Shown in pieces: positions 23,106 through 34,129 of a stretch of DNA of 64,000 nucleotides. The notes beneath the pieces are model-generated. The model saw only the letters and a program-made list of their open reading frames with translations. It was not told the origin of the DNA and did not search any database. Position numbers and translations under genes: made by a program. Source of the stretch: Toxorhynchites rutilus septentrionalis (taxonomy: Eukaryota > Arthropoda > Insecta > Diptera > Culicidae); assembly GCF_029784135.1 (NCBI RefSeq), contig NC_073745.1, positions 80,353,569-80,417,568 on the forward strand, read 5' to 3'. The stretch's first letter is position 1, and every line of letters begins with the position of its first letter.

Positions 23106-24134
23106 TATTATGTAACCTCAGCTTTCCAAAAAAATATAAAAAAGCGCTCTCTATCTTTAACCGTGAAAACTATGAAAAACTTACCCAATCAATAATTACA
23201 AAAACGAAAATCCAATCCAACAAAAGTCATCTGAATCGGTTCAGTAGTTCAAAAGTTATAAAAAAAGTAATGGAAAAAATGGGGAAATTCATTTTTTCGA
23301 GCCATCGGTTAACTTTAAAAAATTACATCCCAAAAACGAAATAAGCCTCTCTGATATTGAGATATGTTAAGAAATCCTCAGCTTTCAAGAAAAAATATAA
23401 AAAATATATAGCACCCTCTAGTCCAAAGCCACGAAAACAATAAAAAAAACGACTACAATCAATAATTACAAAAATAAAATCAATTTTTTTGTGAGTTCAA
23501 TATTAATAAAAGACTAGTTCATTGGCTTCAATTTAATATGTCTAAATCGATTCAATGGTTTGAAAATTAAAAATTTTTGAAAAAAGGGATTTTTGGGAAA
23601 AAGTGGAGAAATTTTTCGAACAACCTAAAATGGAAATGACCCACCCTAAACAAATTAGACGACGACTCGACTGATTCATCAGCGCCCGCGCCGAACGGTC
23701 GAATTAGACGAGCTACTCGTCTGTTTCAAGTCGAGCTCGGCTTCTGGAATATGAAAACAAATGAGTCGAGCACTCGTCTTCTCGTTTCGTCTTCTAGAAT
23801 AGGGCCCTATTATGCAACGCAAAATATCACTTGCAGTTTCTAGACTTGTGGCTTATAACTTTTAACCAATATTAAACTGATTATGCAACAAGACCCAGAA
23901 TTGACAAACGCAAATGCTGTTCGTGCATAACAATTATTTTGACAAATTCTTTTGAACAGCACTGCGATGGAGAAAGACGCAAACAAATCGCATTAGTGGG
24001 CATCTACTGTTTTTGTTTTGATTTGTAGCAGGTGATGTTTTCAACGGAATCGAACCGGGATCGAGCTTTCTTTTACGCTACTATTTATGACCAATTAGCG
24101 TTTATGTTTCCATCGAGAAGACCTGCGACTTGTT

Positions 24135-26397
24135 ATGGACTCTAAAAGGAAGACAATGGATAAAGGTAACGGAAGTGTTAATGATGGTGCTCAATGCGTT
24201 TTCCAAGGTCACAGTGGTTGTTACTGATACTTTATTCTCTTTCACATGCACAGTTCCAGATAAAGTATGCCAATACGGATCAAACTGCTATCGCAAAAAT
24301 CCGGTTCATTTTAAGGAGTTCTCTCATCCGCACTGTACGGCTTGTTTGTTACATTTCAACTGTTTTACTTTCTCAATAATTTCGTTTCTTGCAGTAGAAT
24401 CAATACTGGCGGAAGCCGAAGTCAAAGACAAATATCGCATCCCAGATGAGTTGCACATGAGTCGAGAGGTAGTTGTAGAGCAACTGAAAATCCTGTCACA
24501 AATCTATCCCGAGCTTTTGAACAATAATTCTACTCCGGCAAAAATAGCTAAGAATAATGCAGCGCAGGGCCGGCAGTCGACTTCTAACGAGAGCATGCCG
24601 AGTATGGGAACATTGAAACCCAGTTCGTCAAGAGATAATTTCAGTTCGTCATCATCCAATGATGCAGCAGTGAAAGCATCACCAAAACCAAGTATCAGCA
24701 CGAATGATAATTCGAACGCCGCAACAGGTAGTCAATCATCGAGCAGTAAAGGGAATGCTGTCGCTGATCTATTTGCGGAACGTAGAGCGAGAATCGCTAA
24801 ACAACGAGAAGAACAGAAAAAGAACGAACCGCAACAGTCAACTAGTTTACAGTCCAAACATGAGCCGAAGGTGCCCCCTAATCCGACGGGGATTTCGCTC
24901 AAGAAAGTTATCCCACGGAATATTCATGATTACTATCCCGTCGTGGCGCCAAAAGGTCAAATGGCAAAAAAGCTAGAGGCAGCTGCGCCTTACAATTACT
25001 TTCTGACTACCATTACCGATGCGAAAGTGACTCATCGGGAACCGCTATCCATCACTTTCCAGGAACTACTTGATGCCAGTCTCGGTGAATTGGAGTGTTC
25101 CGTCCAAATGAATTTCATGGTCGATATTGGATGGCTTCTCGGACACTATTATTTCGCGGGGTATGAAGATCGTCCCTTGCTGATACTGTATGGTGATGAG
25201 ACACCTGAGCTGAAAATGGTGTCCTCTAAGAAACCGAACGTGACGGCTGTGAAGGTTCATATCGCGACACCCTTTGGTGTACATCACACCAAGATGGGAC
25301 TGTATGGCTATACGGACGGATCGATGCGAGTGGTTATTTCTACTGCTAACTTGTACGAAGACGATTGGCACAATCGTACGCAGGGACTGTGGGTTAGTCC
25401 GAAATTACCACCTGTTCCTGAGGATGCCGATACAGGGTTTGGTGAGAGTGGAACCGGCTTTCGGGAAAGTCTCATAACTTATCTAAACGCCTACAAATTG
25501 TCTCAGTTGCTTCCCTGGGTGACAAGGATAAGAAGTACGGATTTCAAAGCAGTCAAGTGAGTATCATATCATGTTCTGAATTAAGTTCACGCTCAAATTA
25601 GTTATAATGTTTTTGAAGTGTCTTCCTGGTAGCATCAGTTCCTGGAGGCCATTTGAATACACCTAAGGGTCCACTTTGGGGACATCCTCGTCTTGGTTAC
25701 TTGTTGGGGAAACATTCTGCCCCAATAGACGATGGCTGCCCCCTTGTTGCACAAAGTTCCAGTATAGGAAGTCTAGGTCCAACTCCCAGCTCTTGGATCC
25801 TTTCTGAACTAATGGCCAGTTTCAGGAAGGACTCCGCTCCGATCGGGTTACGGAAAGTGCCAGGATTCAAAATGATATTTCCAAGTTTTTCTAATGTCCG
25901 CAACAGTCACGACCACCTGCTAGGAGGGGGTTGTCTGCCATACATGAAGGCGACTCACGATAAGCAACTATGGCTCAGATCTTATCTGCACCAGTGGAGA
26001 AGTGAAGCGCGCAACAGAACGAAAGCTGTGCCACACATCAAGACGTACTGTCGGTGGTCTCATCGAGGGTTGTACTGGTTTTTGCTAACCTCCGCGAATC
26101 TATCCAAGGCTGCATGGGGTGTTTACAATAAATCGGCGAAATTCGAAGCTCCCTTGAGGATCAATAGCTACGAGGCGGGTGTGCTATTTTTGCCCAAATT
26201 TGTGGTAAGATTCTTGTTATTCAACACAATAATTGTTTGAAGTGAAATTTACAATTCGTTTGCTTCAGATTGGCGATAAGCTTTTCCCGATGACAATCGG
26301 ACAACAACATCCCCAGTTCCCAATGCCCTATGACGAACTAATCATTCCTTATGCTCCCGAAGATACCCCATTCTTCATGGATTATCTCAGAGGATAA
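24135..26397 (+). CDS. Tdp1: Tyrosyl-DNA phosphodiesterase 1 with N-terminal PBZ zinc finger, 5 exons
   Basis: Exons are 24135-24165, 24254-24334, 24395-25556, 25619-26204 and 26269-26397; phases agree and give 662 residues. Two HxK..N catalytic sets of the phospholipase-D superfamily are present: H335, K337, N356 (HHTKMGLYGYTDGS, STANL) and H564, K566, N585 (PHIKTY, LTSANLSKAAWG). These define Tdp1, which removes 3'-phosphotyrosyl (trapped topoisomerase I) and other 3' blocks from DNA. Exon 2 encodes a textbook PBZ finger, C16-x5-C22-x6-H29-x5-H35 (KVCQYGSNCYRKNPVH), a poly(ADP-ribose) reader. A Ser/Asn-rich linker lies between. Intron 2 is short (60 bases) and open in frame, so a retained-intron product would remain in frame. 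AATAAA lies at 26451, 54 bases after the stop. The Drosophila orthologue is glaikit. Confidence 0.92.
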
Positions 26398-26589
26398 TTT
26401 TGTAACTTTTGTGATCCGCTGTTTTTATAACTGAATATTGTGCTTTGATCAATAAAAAATCGAAAAGTTAAATCGTATTGTTTTTTGTTTTCAATCATAA
26501 TTCATTCGGATAAAGTTCAATCATCCAAGAGTTTTTCGGGGTTTGTTATAGGACAGTAATGGACTCTTCAAACCTGTAAAAATAAACAA

Positions 26590-26900
26590 ATTTGGAAAAA
26601 GTAAATAATGAATTTCCGTCTGAGTTTTACATTCTGTCAAATAAATACCGAGACTTTGTAAACGAAGTTTCTTGTACCGAAACGTTGAAAATGGTGCAGA
26701 ATACATTTGGTGATTGTGATATGTCGAAAACACGTGTTTATGAGTGGTATAAGGCGCATTCCAACCTCCCACCGGTGGCAAAACAATTCTGGTTTGGCGC
26801 GAGCGACTGGAGGTTCCCAACTGTTCTCGTCGAGAACGCTATTAGGAACAACTTTCGATCCACTTTCGATCCATCATAGCAGAAGAATACCGTCTCCACG
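26590..26900 (+). pseudogene. mariner transposase N-terminal remnant
   Basis: The frame includes FVNEVSCTETLKMVQNTFGD then MSKTRVYEWYKAHSN, the helix-turn-helix start of mariner transposases (pattern: TETLxxLxxAYGD..xxSRTRVFEWHKxF). It begins about 190 bases after the Tdp1 stop and lacks the catalytic domain. The sequence then changes to unrelated DNA. Confidence 0.55.
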
Positions 26901-27486
26901 AGATCAGACACTCGGACGGCTCAAAAGGACCATCAGGAGTTGGATTTGGGGATAGTAATAATAGTCTGATTTCCAGCAAGAAACTCGCGGACATCTACCA
27001 GGTTTTCTCGGCCGAAGTGGCCGGCATCTTCGAGGCAACTACAAGCCATCGGTGCGACCAGGTCCAAACATCCATGGGTACAGGCCATCAGGATGTACAT
27101 TGGACCACCATGTAGTTGTGGACCACCAACTCTTTCCGCACCTTTTGGACCGAAAGGTGGTTCGCAGAGAGAGGGCAGTTCCTCAGAAAAGCCAAGGGCA
27201 TGATTGTCAGGTTTGATGATGTAAAAGGAATGAGAGAACAACTAATCCTGTCATCTTGAGGGACGATTCAGCAAGAGTAGCAGCACTTTTCTGCTACCTA
27301 AAAGATGCCGAACTTTTTTTCAAGATCTAGCGTCTGAACAAGGGATCAGTCAAGAAGATCCTTGTTCCTTCCCCTTCACGATGAAGGGGAATAACAACAC
27401 TTCGGCATCTTCAACGCCACGGTTTCCTCTCCACTGGCCGAGGTCCGAGTCCGAGGACATCCATGCCATCTGGTACAGCAAGTTTT

Positions 27487-28610
27487 GACGTGGGACTACG
27501 TCTAACCGGAATATACGGGGGGTAAAATGAAAACCTAAACACACAACATGCAGGAAAAAATGCAAGATTTCGAATGCTTATAACTCGAACATTTCTTACT
27601 GGATCGGAGAGATGTTTGCATCAATTGATAGGGAATATTTCTACGCATCTATCGCAATTAATAGAATGTTATGTTTCATTAGATAAACAATTGATTAACT
27701 GTGACATGTTGAGCGTTATCTAAACGCCCTAACTGCCTTGTTTTGATTGGCCCGATTTACGGTTTCCCCAACACGACCATCAAAACCAAGCAGACTTGTG
27801 GAAATCGGCATTGAAAATACATGAAAGTAGGGCGAGCTTTTGCTCGGTGTGTTCCCTAACAGAGATTTCAAAACTAATGTGCCTGGAGAAATTGGCATTG
27901 CAAATTCATGCAGGTCGGAGGTATTTTTGTTCTATAGAAGTTGAAGTTGTTGGTTCATGCAAGTCGGGGGTATTTCTGCACCCGCAGTTTTGTTTTGCAT
28001 AGCGGGTACGGGTACGGGTACGGGTACAACGTTTTTGCTCGGTTATTCAAGATTGCATTGAAGGATATGACTTCATATGTTCAGCTCACAGAATTTCTAA
28101 GCACACCATTTGATGATTAGGCAAAATGTTGATAACCATTTGCTGCGATAACGCCTATTGATTAAACAATATGCGTTTAAGGTACATGTTCGAAACTGAG
28201 TGCCTAAAGTTCATCAAATCAAGCAAATTCGCAGTTCGAGAAGTACATACACTTGAGAGATGCAAACTTTAGGGGTAGAAGTAAAATAAATAATCGTTTG
28301 ATAATTCTTCCGTTCACATATTTTGTCCTATCCATCATACCAAATGTAAAAGGACTGTCATTAAATTTACTTGAAACGAAGAACATAATCTATCACAATG
28401 CATGAATCGACCTTACATAGCCTTTGTACAATAATTTTACTCACATTTAATTGAATTGGGAAATTGTTTCATTCAATCAAAAATTTAATCAATACAAACA
28501 AATGAAAAATTTAATCAATACAAACAAATGATTGCTAAGCTAAGATAGTCCCACGTCAACCTTGCGGTTATATCATAGATATAACCCACCCATTTTTTTG
28601 TTAAGTTATG
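27487..28610. mobile_element. GACGTAGGACTACGTC-family repeat, copy X3
   Basis: The left end is GACGTGGGACTACGTCTAACC followed by GGGGGGTAAAATGAAAACC; the right end is GATAGTCCCACGTCAACC then the hairpin GGTTATATCATAGATATAACC and CACCC. The copy X4 at 29622-31137 is the same sequence inverted. It contains two units of the ~95-bp repeat (27790-27980) that is expanded in X4, and a short (GGGTAC)4 run at 28003-28026. Confidence 0.65.
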
Positions 28611-28626
28611 TTTCGTAAAAGGATTC

Positions 28627-28890
28627 ATTGTGTTTAATTTTTACGTCCAATTTCTATATGATAATTTTATGCGCAATCTGTTCCCAACGAAACCTTGCGG
28701 CAAATGCCGTCGATAAAGAGGCGAACCAGCCCAGAAGACTGAAAAACTTTCAAATAATGAATTTAAAAAAAAAGACTTCCCACGCAAAGGACGACCACTA
28801 CCCTCTTCAACTGTTGAAAACATCGACAAAATAAAAGGAATGGTACTCGGAAATCATCATTTAAGTTTGAGAGAGCTAGTCCGTAAATTG
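28627..28890 (+). pseudogene. mariner-like transposase fragment
   Basis: Broken frames include RKGRPLPSSTVENIDKIKG then NHHLSLRELVRKL, like the linker and second HTH of mariner transposases (GRPSTS...ENIxxVxxMV...RxLTIRELAEEL). It is truncated on both sides between copies X3 and X4. Confidence 0.45.
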
Positions 28891-29289
28891 AAATATTAGG
28901 TTGGGGGTTATGCATTATTTTTGCGTGAAATTCAAAACCTCATTTAATATATTTAGTATTGTCCGATTTGGGTCAAACGTGCACCGTGCATGAGGCTGTT
29001 AAGCATCACCACTTAATGTCGCTCCTACAATGACGAGGGAAGGAATCCCTGAGACTCGCTTCTGTGTCTGATTTTTTTGTAAAGCTGTCTTATGAAGGAG
29101 TGAGATTAGAAATGTATACAAGAAACGAGTAGTCCAATACGTAGGATGGCTGGAAGGTAATTCATTAGTGAATTTCGTGTGCACCTATAGGGAACTTTGG
29201 CATCCTGCTTGCCAATATTCGGACATTGACTTAAATTAGTTTCATACGAACAAAACCGTATAAATTATTTGAATAAAAGTAATGGCTGT

Positions 29290-29621
29290 TTTTAACCCTC
29301 CTGTACTCGCGTGCAAAATCATAACACGTATACTCGCGCACGGTGTCACAGACCGAAAATTGAACTTCTCTGTAATGTTGCCATGTGTATTTTTCAGGCT
29401 TTATTGGCATTTATTTGAAGAAGAGGGTATGATTAAATGAAAAAACCCAAAAAAATATGTTTTCTTCGTCTTTTTTATGTTTTAATAGTCATCTAATTCA
29501 GCCTCCTCAAAACAGAGTAATTTTTGATACTCCAACACAAATACCGAAAATTGAATTTTTCACTGTTATTAATTGATAGAAAGCAACTGAATATAATTCA
29601 TGGAAGTATAAAGAGCTAAAA
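29290..29621. repeat. Foldback family outer segment, inverted relative to 13905-14255
   Basis: This segment (CCTCCTGTACTCGCGTGCAA ... CATGGAAGTATAAAGAGC) is the reverse complement of about 13925-14255. In the 13-14 kb copy it is continuous with the arm; here it is cut off from its arm (31150 onward) by the X4 insertion. Confidence 0.7.
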
Positions 29622-29632
29622 AAATGGGTGGG

Positions 29633-29633
<1 letters not shown>

Positions 29634-29716
<83 letters not shown>
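29634..29716. repeat. (TA)n microsatellite, ~80 bp
   Basis: An almost pure TA run lies between GGGTTATA and GATATAACC. In other copies of the family the same place is a short loop of a few bases, so the microsatellite grew from the hairpin loop. Confidence 0.95.
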
Positions 29717-29719
<3 letters not shown>

Positions 29720-30098
29720 ATAACCGCAAGGTTGGCGTGGGACTACCTTAGTTTAGCAATCACTTGTTTGTATCGATAAAATTCTTGATTGAGTAAAACA
29801 ATTTCCGAATTCAATTAAATTGAATATATTTGATTTGTGAGTAAAAAGATTGAACATGTAAGGTCAATTCATTGTGATAGATTATGTTCTTCGCTACAAT
29901 AAATTAAATGACAGTCCTTTTACGGACAAAATATGTGAACAGAAGAATAATCAAACGATTATTTTATTTTACATTTCCCTCTGAAGTTTGCATCTCTCAA
30001 GTGTAGGCACCTCTCGAACCACGAATTTGATTAAAACCTGAAAGTTCATTCGCCTCTAGTGTCTGCACCATTTTTCCAGGTTTCGAAGTAAGTTTAGA

Positions 30099-30860
30099 AG
30101 ACCGTGTTAGGGGAACACATAGACAAGCGAGTACAAAAGTACTCGCAGTTGGGATTTATTTGCAAAGCCGATTTCCCCAGAAACCTTGGATTTGAAGTCT
30201 GTGTTAGGCAAACACAATTCAGTCGAACCAAAATGCTCTCGACCTGCATGTATTTGCAATGCCGATTTCCCCAGACACATGGTTCTGAAATCTGTGTTAG
30301 GGAAACACATTTCAGTCGGAACAAAAATAGCCCCCCACCTGCATGAATTTGTAATGCCATTTTCCCCAGACACCTTGAATGTGTTGGGAAAACACATTTC
30401 AGTCGGAACAAAAATACCCCCGACTTGCATGAATTTGCAATGCCAATTTCCCGACACTCCATGAATTTGAAGTCTGTGTTAGGGAAACGCATTTCAGTCG
30501 GAATAAAAATGCCCCCAACTTGCATGAATTTGCAACGCGAATTTCCCGACGCTCCATGGATTTGAAGTCTGTGTTAGGGAAACACATTTCAGTCGGAAGA
30601 AAAATTCCCCCGACTTGCATGAATTTGCAATGTCGATTCCCTCCGGGCACCTTGGTTTTGAAATCTCTGAACATATTTTGGTGGGAACAAAAACTTCCCC
30701 TACTTTCATGTGTTTGCGATGCCGATTTCTCCAACGCTGCTTGTTTTCGAAGTCTGTGTTAGGGAACACATTTCGGTGAGAACGAAAACCCCCCTACTTT
30801 CATGTATTTGCAATGTCGATTTCCACAAGGCTGCTTAGTTTTGATGGCTGTGTTGGGGAA
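30099..30860. repeat. Tandem array, about 8 units of ~95 bp
   Basis: Units begin near 30199, 30292, 30379, 30474, 30569, 30665, 30754 and 30848, with a degenerate unit from 30099. The core words are GTGTTAGGGAAACACATTTC, AGTCGGAACAAAAAT, GACTTGCATGAATTTGCAAT and a GATTTCCCC segment. The open frames seen here on both strands are by-products of the periodicity. Single units occur at 27790-27980 and 40140-40225. Confidence 0.9.
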
Positions 30861-31149
30861 ACCGTAAATCGGACCAATCAAATCGAGGCAGTTTGGGCGT
30901 TTAGATAATGCTTAACATTTTACAGTTATTATATTGTTTATCTTATAAAAATAACATTTTATTGATTGCAATAGACGCGTAGAAATATTCCCTATCAATT
31001 GATGCAAACATCTTTCTGATCCAGTAAGAAATGTTCGAGTTATTAGCATTCGGAATCTTTAATTTTTTCCTGCATGTTCTGCGTTTAGGTTTTCATTTTA
31101 CCCCCCATATATTTCGGTTAGACGTAGTCCCACTTCAAAAATAATATGA

Positions 31150-32020
31150 AATCGTATTAATCGATTGTGGTTTCATTGGAGTAAGAATCAGAACATAGCA
31201 TAACTGCATGCTCGAAGCAAACATATTTTTTTCATTTCATGCAGTTGTTGCGTGTTTTCGGGTCTTTTATCGAAGAATGTATACCGACCTTCTATATAAT
31301 CACCAGATGATAAAGGTTCTGGAATATAAAGTTAGCATATTTCTAATATTCTTTGTCTCTGTATTCTTGGTAAACTAAGAATTAATGCCTTTTTATAGAT
31401 AGGGCATAAAAAGATGATATAAAAGGATTTCTAGGAACTTCCTTTTCTTTCTCTTGTTTTTTTGTTGATATTTTTCACTATAAAAAAAAATCCCCGAAAC
31501 TGTAACTGTTAAAAATTACCATAAACTACCGATCTGTTTATAGTTTACTGTTTACAATTCTTCCACAAGTGAAATTCTATCACAAGTGTGTATATGTATG
31601 ACCATTATATTTAGCGAATAACTATACGAAAGTCAAACATATATTTTGCACTTGAACGTATGAATCTAACGACGAATATATCGACGAATAGTTAATATAT
31701 GGACCCGTTCAATCCAGTTACAAAAGGGACTGAAATCAAATAAGAATAGTCCGGTAATGATTATATGCATTATATTCAATAAATATTCCACGCCATTAAC
31801 ATTAATTTATACATTTCATTCAACAATATTCTAGAATATGAAAAAAGGCACTTGTCCAGAAAAGTTACTCCTATACTCGCGTCGGTGTGTCAGACCGAAA
31901 GTGTTAAAAAAGTGGCACACGTCCCCTTTGTACCAACACATGCGATACGCTAAACGATGACGAACGACGGATAACGAAGCTAGAGAGAAACGCAAAGTCG
32001 TAGTGTTGATATCTTCTGAG
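31150..32020. repeat. Foldback family, single arm plus inverted spacer
   Basis: 31190-31880 matches the left arm of the 12330-13850 element in the same direction (e.g. CTTGTCCAGAAAAGTTACTC). The following 31885-32015 matches the spacer in reverse complement (TCGGTGTGTCAGACCG, GTGGCACACGTCCCCTTTG). The whole is thus the complement of 13060-13905, and the second arm is absent. Confidence 0.8.
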
Positions 32021-32199
32021 ATATTTTTAGAAGTCTTTGGTTAAGCAAAATATTGAAATAATATACCAAGTGCAGCAAAAAAAAAATTCTGTTTGTGGCA
32101 ATCAAGTTGTTACGGCCTTATAACAGGTTAACCAACAGTAAAGTCTTTAAATTAGTAAGAATTTTGTGTGAATATGACAAAAACTAGTTTGAAACTTTG

Positions 32200-33345
32200 T
32201 TCGAAAAATTCAGCTCTAGGGGTCTGAGGTATCACTTAATTCTGGAAAAGGGGTCTATCGACCAAAATAGTTTGAGAACCCCTGCTCTATATGATACCAC
32301 GCATAGCCACAGGCATCATGCAGGGACACTTGGTTCGCTTTCTGGGCCAGTGAAATCATTGGTCCGTTCTTTTTCAAGAGTATCCGGCCAGAAAGAAACA
32401 GTTAATTGCGACCGCTACAGACCCATGATCATCGAGTTTTTGTAGGACAATTAAGTGCCCTTCAAAGGCTTAAGCAAGATGAACGAATGATTTCACGTAA
32501 TGACCTCCACGATTATGCGATTTAACTTTGGACTATTTTTATGGGGGCTAAAAAACTCGATTGCGTGATTATGGACGACAAAGCCTAGGTCGAGGGAGAC
32601 TTTAAACAACTTTGTGGACAGGATGAAAATGTCGAGGTTCGCGAATAAATATCTGGTTTGGCAGGATGTTTGTACCTGTGGCTTCAAAAGCTCCATTCCC
32701 ATTGCGATTGAGCCCGTCAACCGGAAAATTCACGTTAACACGTTCGTCGCCCCGTCACCCTAATATGGGTGATACTTTCCTCGTTCCAATTGAATAGGAT
32801 TTTTAAATGGAATTTGAAAGAATACTATAGGATATGTGAAATAATAATAAAATCATAACCATATCATTATAATCTTTATACTATACTTTTTATTAATTTA
32901 TAGTACGGATGGTTTGTACTGCAGTTTTTCGCAAAACCCATATAATATGATTTTGACATTTGTTATTGTTGTCAATTCGTCTTCAAATTAAAATTATGTT
33001 ACTAGATCATGTAAAAGTTGTCTATAAACTAAGTTTGATCTTCATTTAATTATTTATCCGCGAATTGGGCCCAGCAAGAAACTTAAAAACGTCGCGTTGG
33101 GCAATGAACGTTTTAATAAGTGTCTGGAAAAAACATCTGCTGCCTATCCTGAACCAACACGATTGTTCTGTGCAGTTTTGTTCGGATTAGGTATCCTGCC
33201 ATCGCGACGAAAAAGTCATGAATTGGTCGCTAACAACATATAGGTAGTGCCTATGGACAAGAACCCTCATAACAGGTCAGAGCTCGACCTAACAGAGAAA
33301 TATTGGGTTATCGTCAAGGGGAACCTAATGAAGACCTAAACAGAA
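32200..33345 (+). pseudogene. Degenerate transposase remnants, including a DD37E-type
   Basis: Broken plus-strand frames include ANKYLVWQDVCTCGFKS (~32644), matching the AKKYMVWQAICSCGKRS block of the DD37E element at 57523-58813, and SELDLTEKYWVIVKGNLMKT (~33280-33338), matching its ELRPIEKYWAIMKQ block. A separate stretch at 32330-32440 resembles another mariner-type catalytic region. Many stops and an unrelated insert (32750-33090) show it is long dead. Confidence 0.5.
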
Positions 33346-34129
33346 CTGTTGGGAACGATAAACAGTTTAAGGGGGTATTCTAGTGTAGAGACACGAATTT
33401 CGGACGTTTTTTCGAACTCCGTAAAAATAAAACAAAGAATATTTTTACTATCCATTATATCATTATTCGTTTATCTATCTTTCAACAATAAAACAAAAAT
33501 AGGACGGAAAAAAAATATTCATAATTAGAATAGTTACATGCTGGTGAAGTGAGGGTGTTCAAAAAAAAGTTGTGCCATGGCGTACACGATTCCAGTCCTT
33601 CTGGTTATCTGAAACAAAAAAATCGAACAGATTCTGAATCAGTAAAGATGTCGCTATGGCATGAACCTCGGACAAGTCAAAAACATGGGTTTTAACAAAA
33701 TGGCGGTCGTTTGAAAACAAAAATGCTGTTTAAAACGTTTTTTTTGCGTTTACCGATTTTTTAAAAATCGCCTTTCGCCATTCCTTTAAATTCTACGTGA
33801 ATCACCAATCTGACCAACTTCTTACGTTGCACATTTAATATTTGCCTTGTAAATAGAACACTCCGAAGTAATTTTTCAAAAAACACAGATAAAGGCTTGG
33901 TGATTATGCGAAAACCTGATTTTTATGCCCTGCGGCTAAACGAAAAAAAACGACGTTTGAATGTCTATATTCACCGATGCCGCCTTGTGTGTGGATTGTG
34001 GCGCGCGTCCTTTCAATAAAATTGACTTAAATATACTACCACTACAGAAGAACATTCCTAGTTATTTTGTAAGTGTTTCAAGTTTTTTTTTTCAAGTGCT
34101 GCTAAACGAATGTCTATCACTGTATTGAA

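Larger units (their letters stand above)
21540..23640. repeat. AT-rich palindromic element (copy P2), split by mariner
   Basis: Arms at 21540-21670 (AAAAATGACTTTTTGC, GATCGACATATTAAATTGAAG) and 23490-23635 (CTTCAATTTAATATGTCTAAATCG, GAAAAAAGGGATTTTTGGG) are inverted, and both match P1 at 6850-7365. The right part contains a second internal unit (23230-23290) with CATCTGAATCGGTTCAGTAGTTC. A complete mariner (21827-23105) was inserted into it later. Confidence 0.6.
29622..31137. mobile_element. GACGTAGGACTACGTC-family repeat, copy X4 (1.5 kb)
   Basis: The left end carries the hairpin seen in other copies, its loop expanded to a long (TA)n run, then CCGCAAGGTTGGCGTGGGAC. The right end is GGTTAGACGTAGTCCCACTTC (to ~31135). 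It is an inverted relative of X3. Bases 30099-30860 are a tandem array of ~95-bp units. The insertion interrupts the foldback repeat: flanking sequences 29290-29621 and 31150-32020 are joined without it at 13170-14255. Confidence 0.7.

Noticed and set aside
28003..28026. (GGGTAC)4 run, telomere-like
   Set aside because: Only four units inside an interspersed repeat, and the insect telomere repeat is different.
30012..30064. Possible fourth micro-retroposon copy (GTTCATTCGCCTCTA)
   Set aside because: Only about 20 bases match, the rest belongs to the X4 arm (compare 28205-28260), and the flanking GTGTNNGCACC pair has two mismatches.
30099..30860. CRISPR-like regular array
   Set aside because: The whole ~95-bp unit is repeated with no unique spacers, the host is eukaryotic and the array sits inside a mobile repeat.
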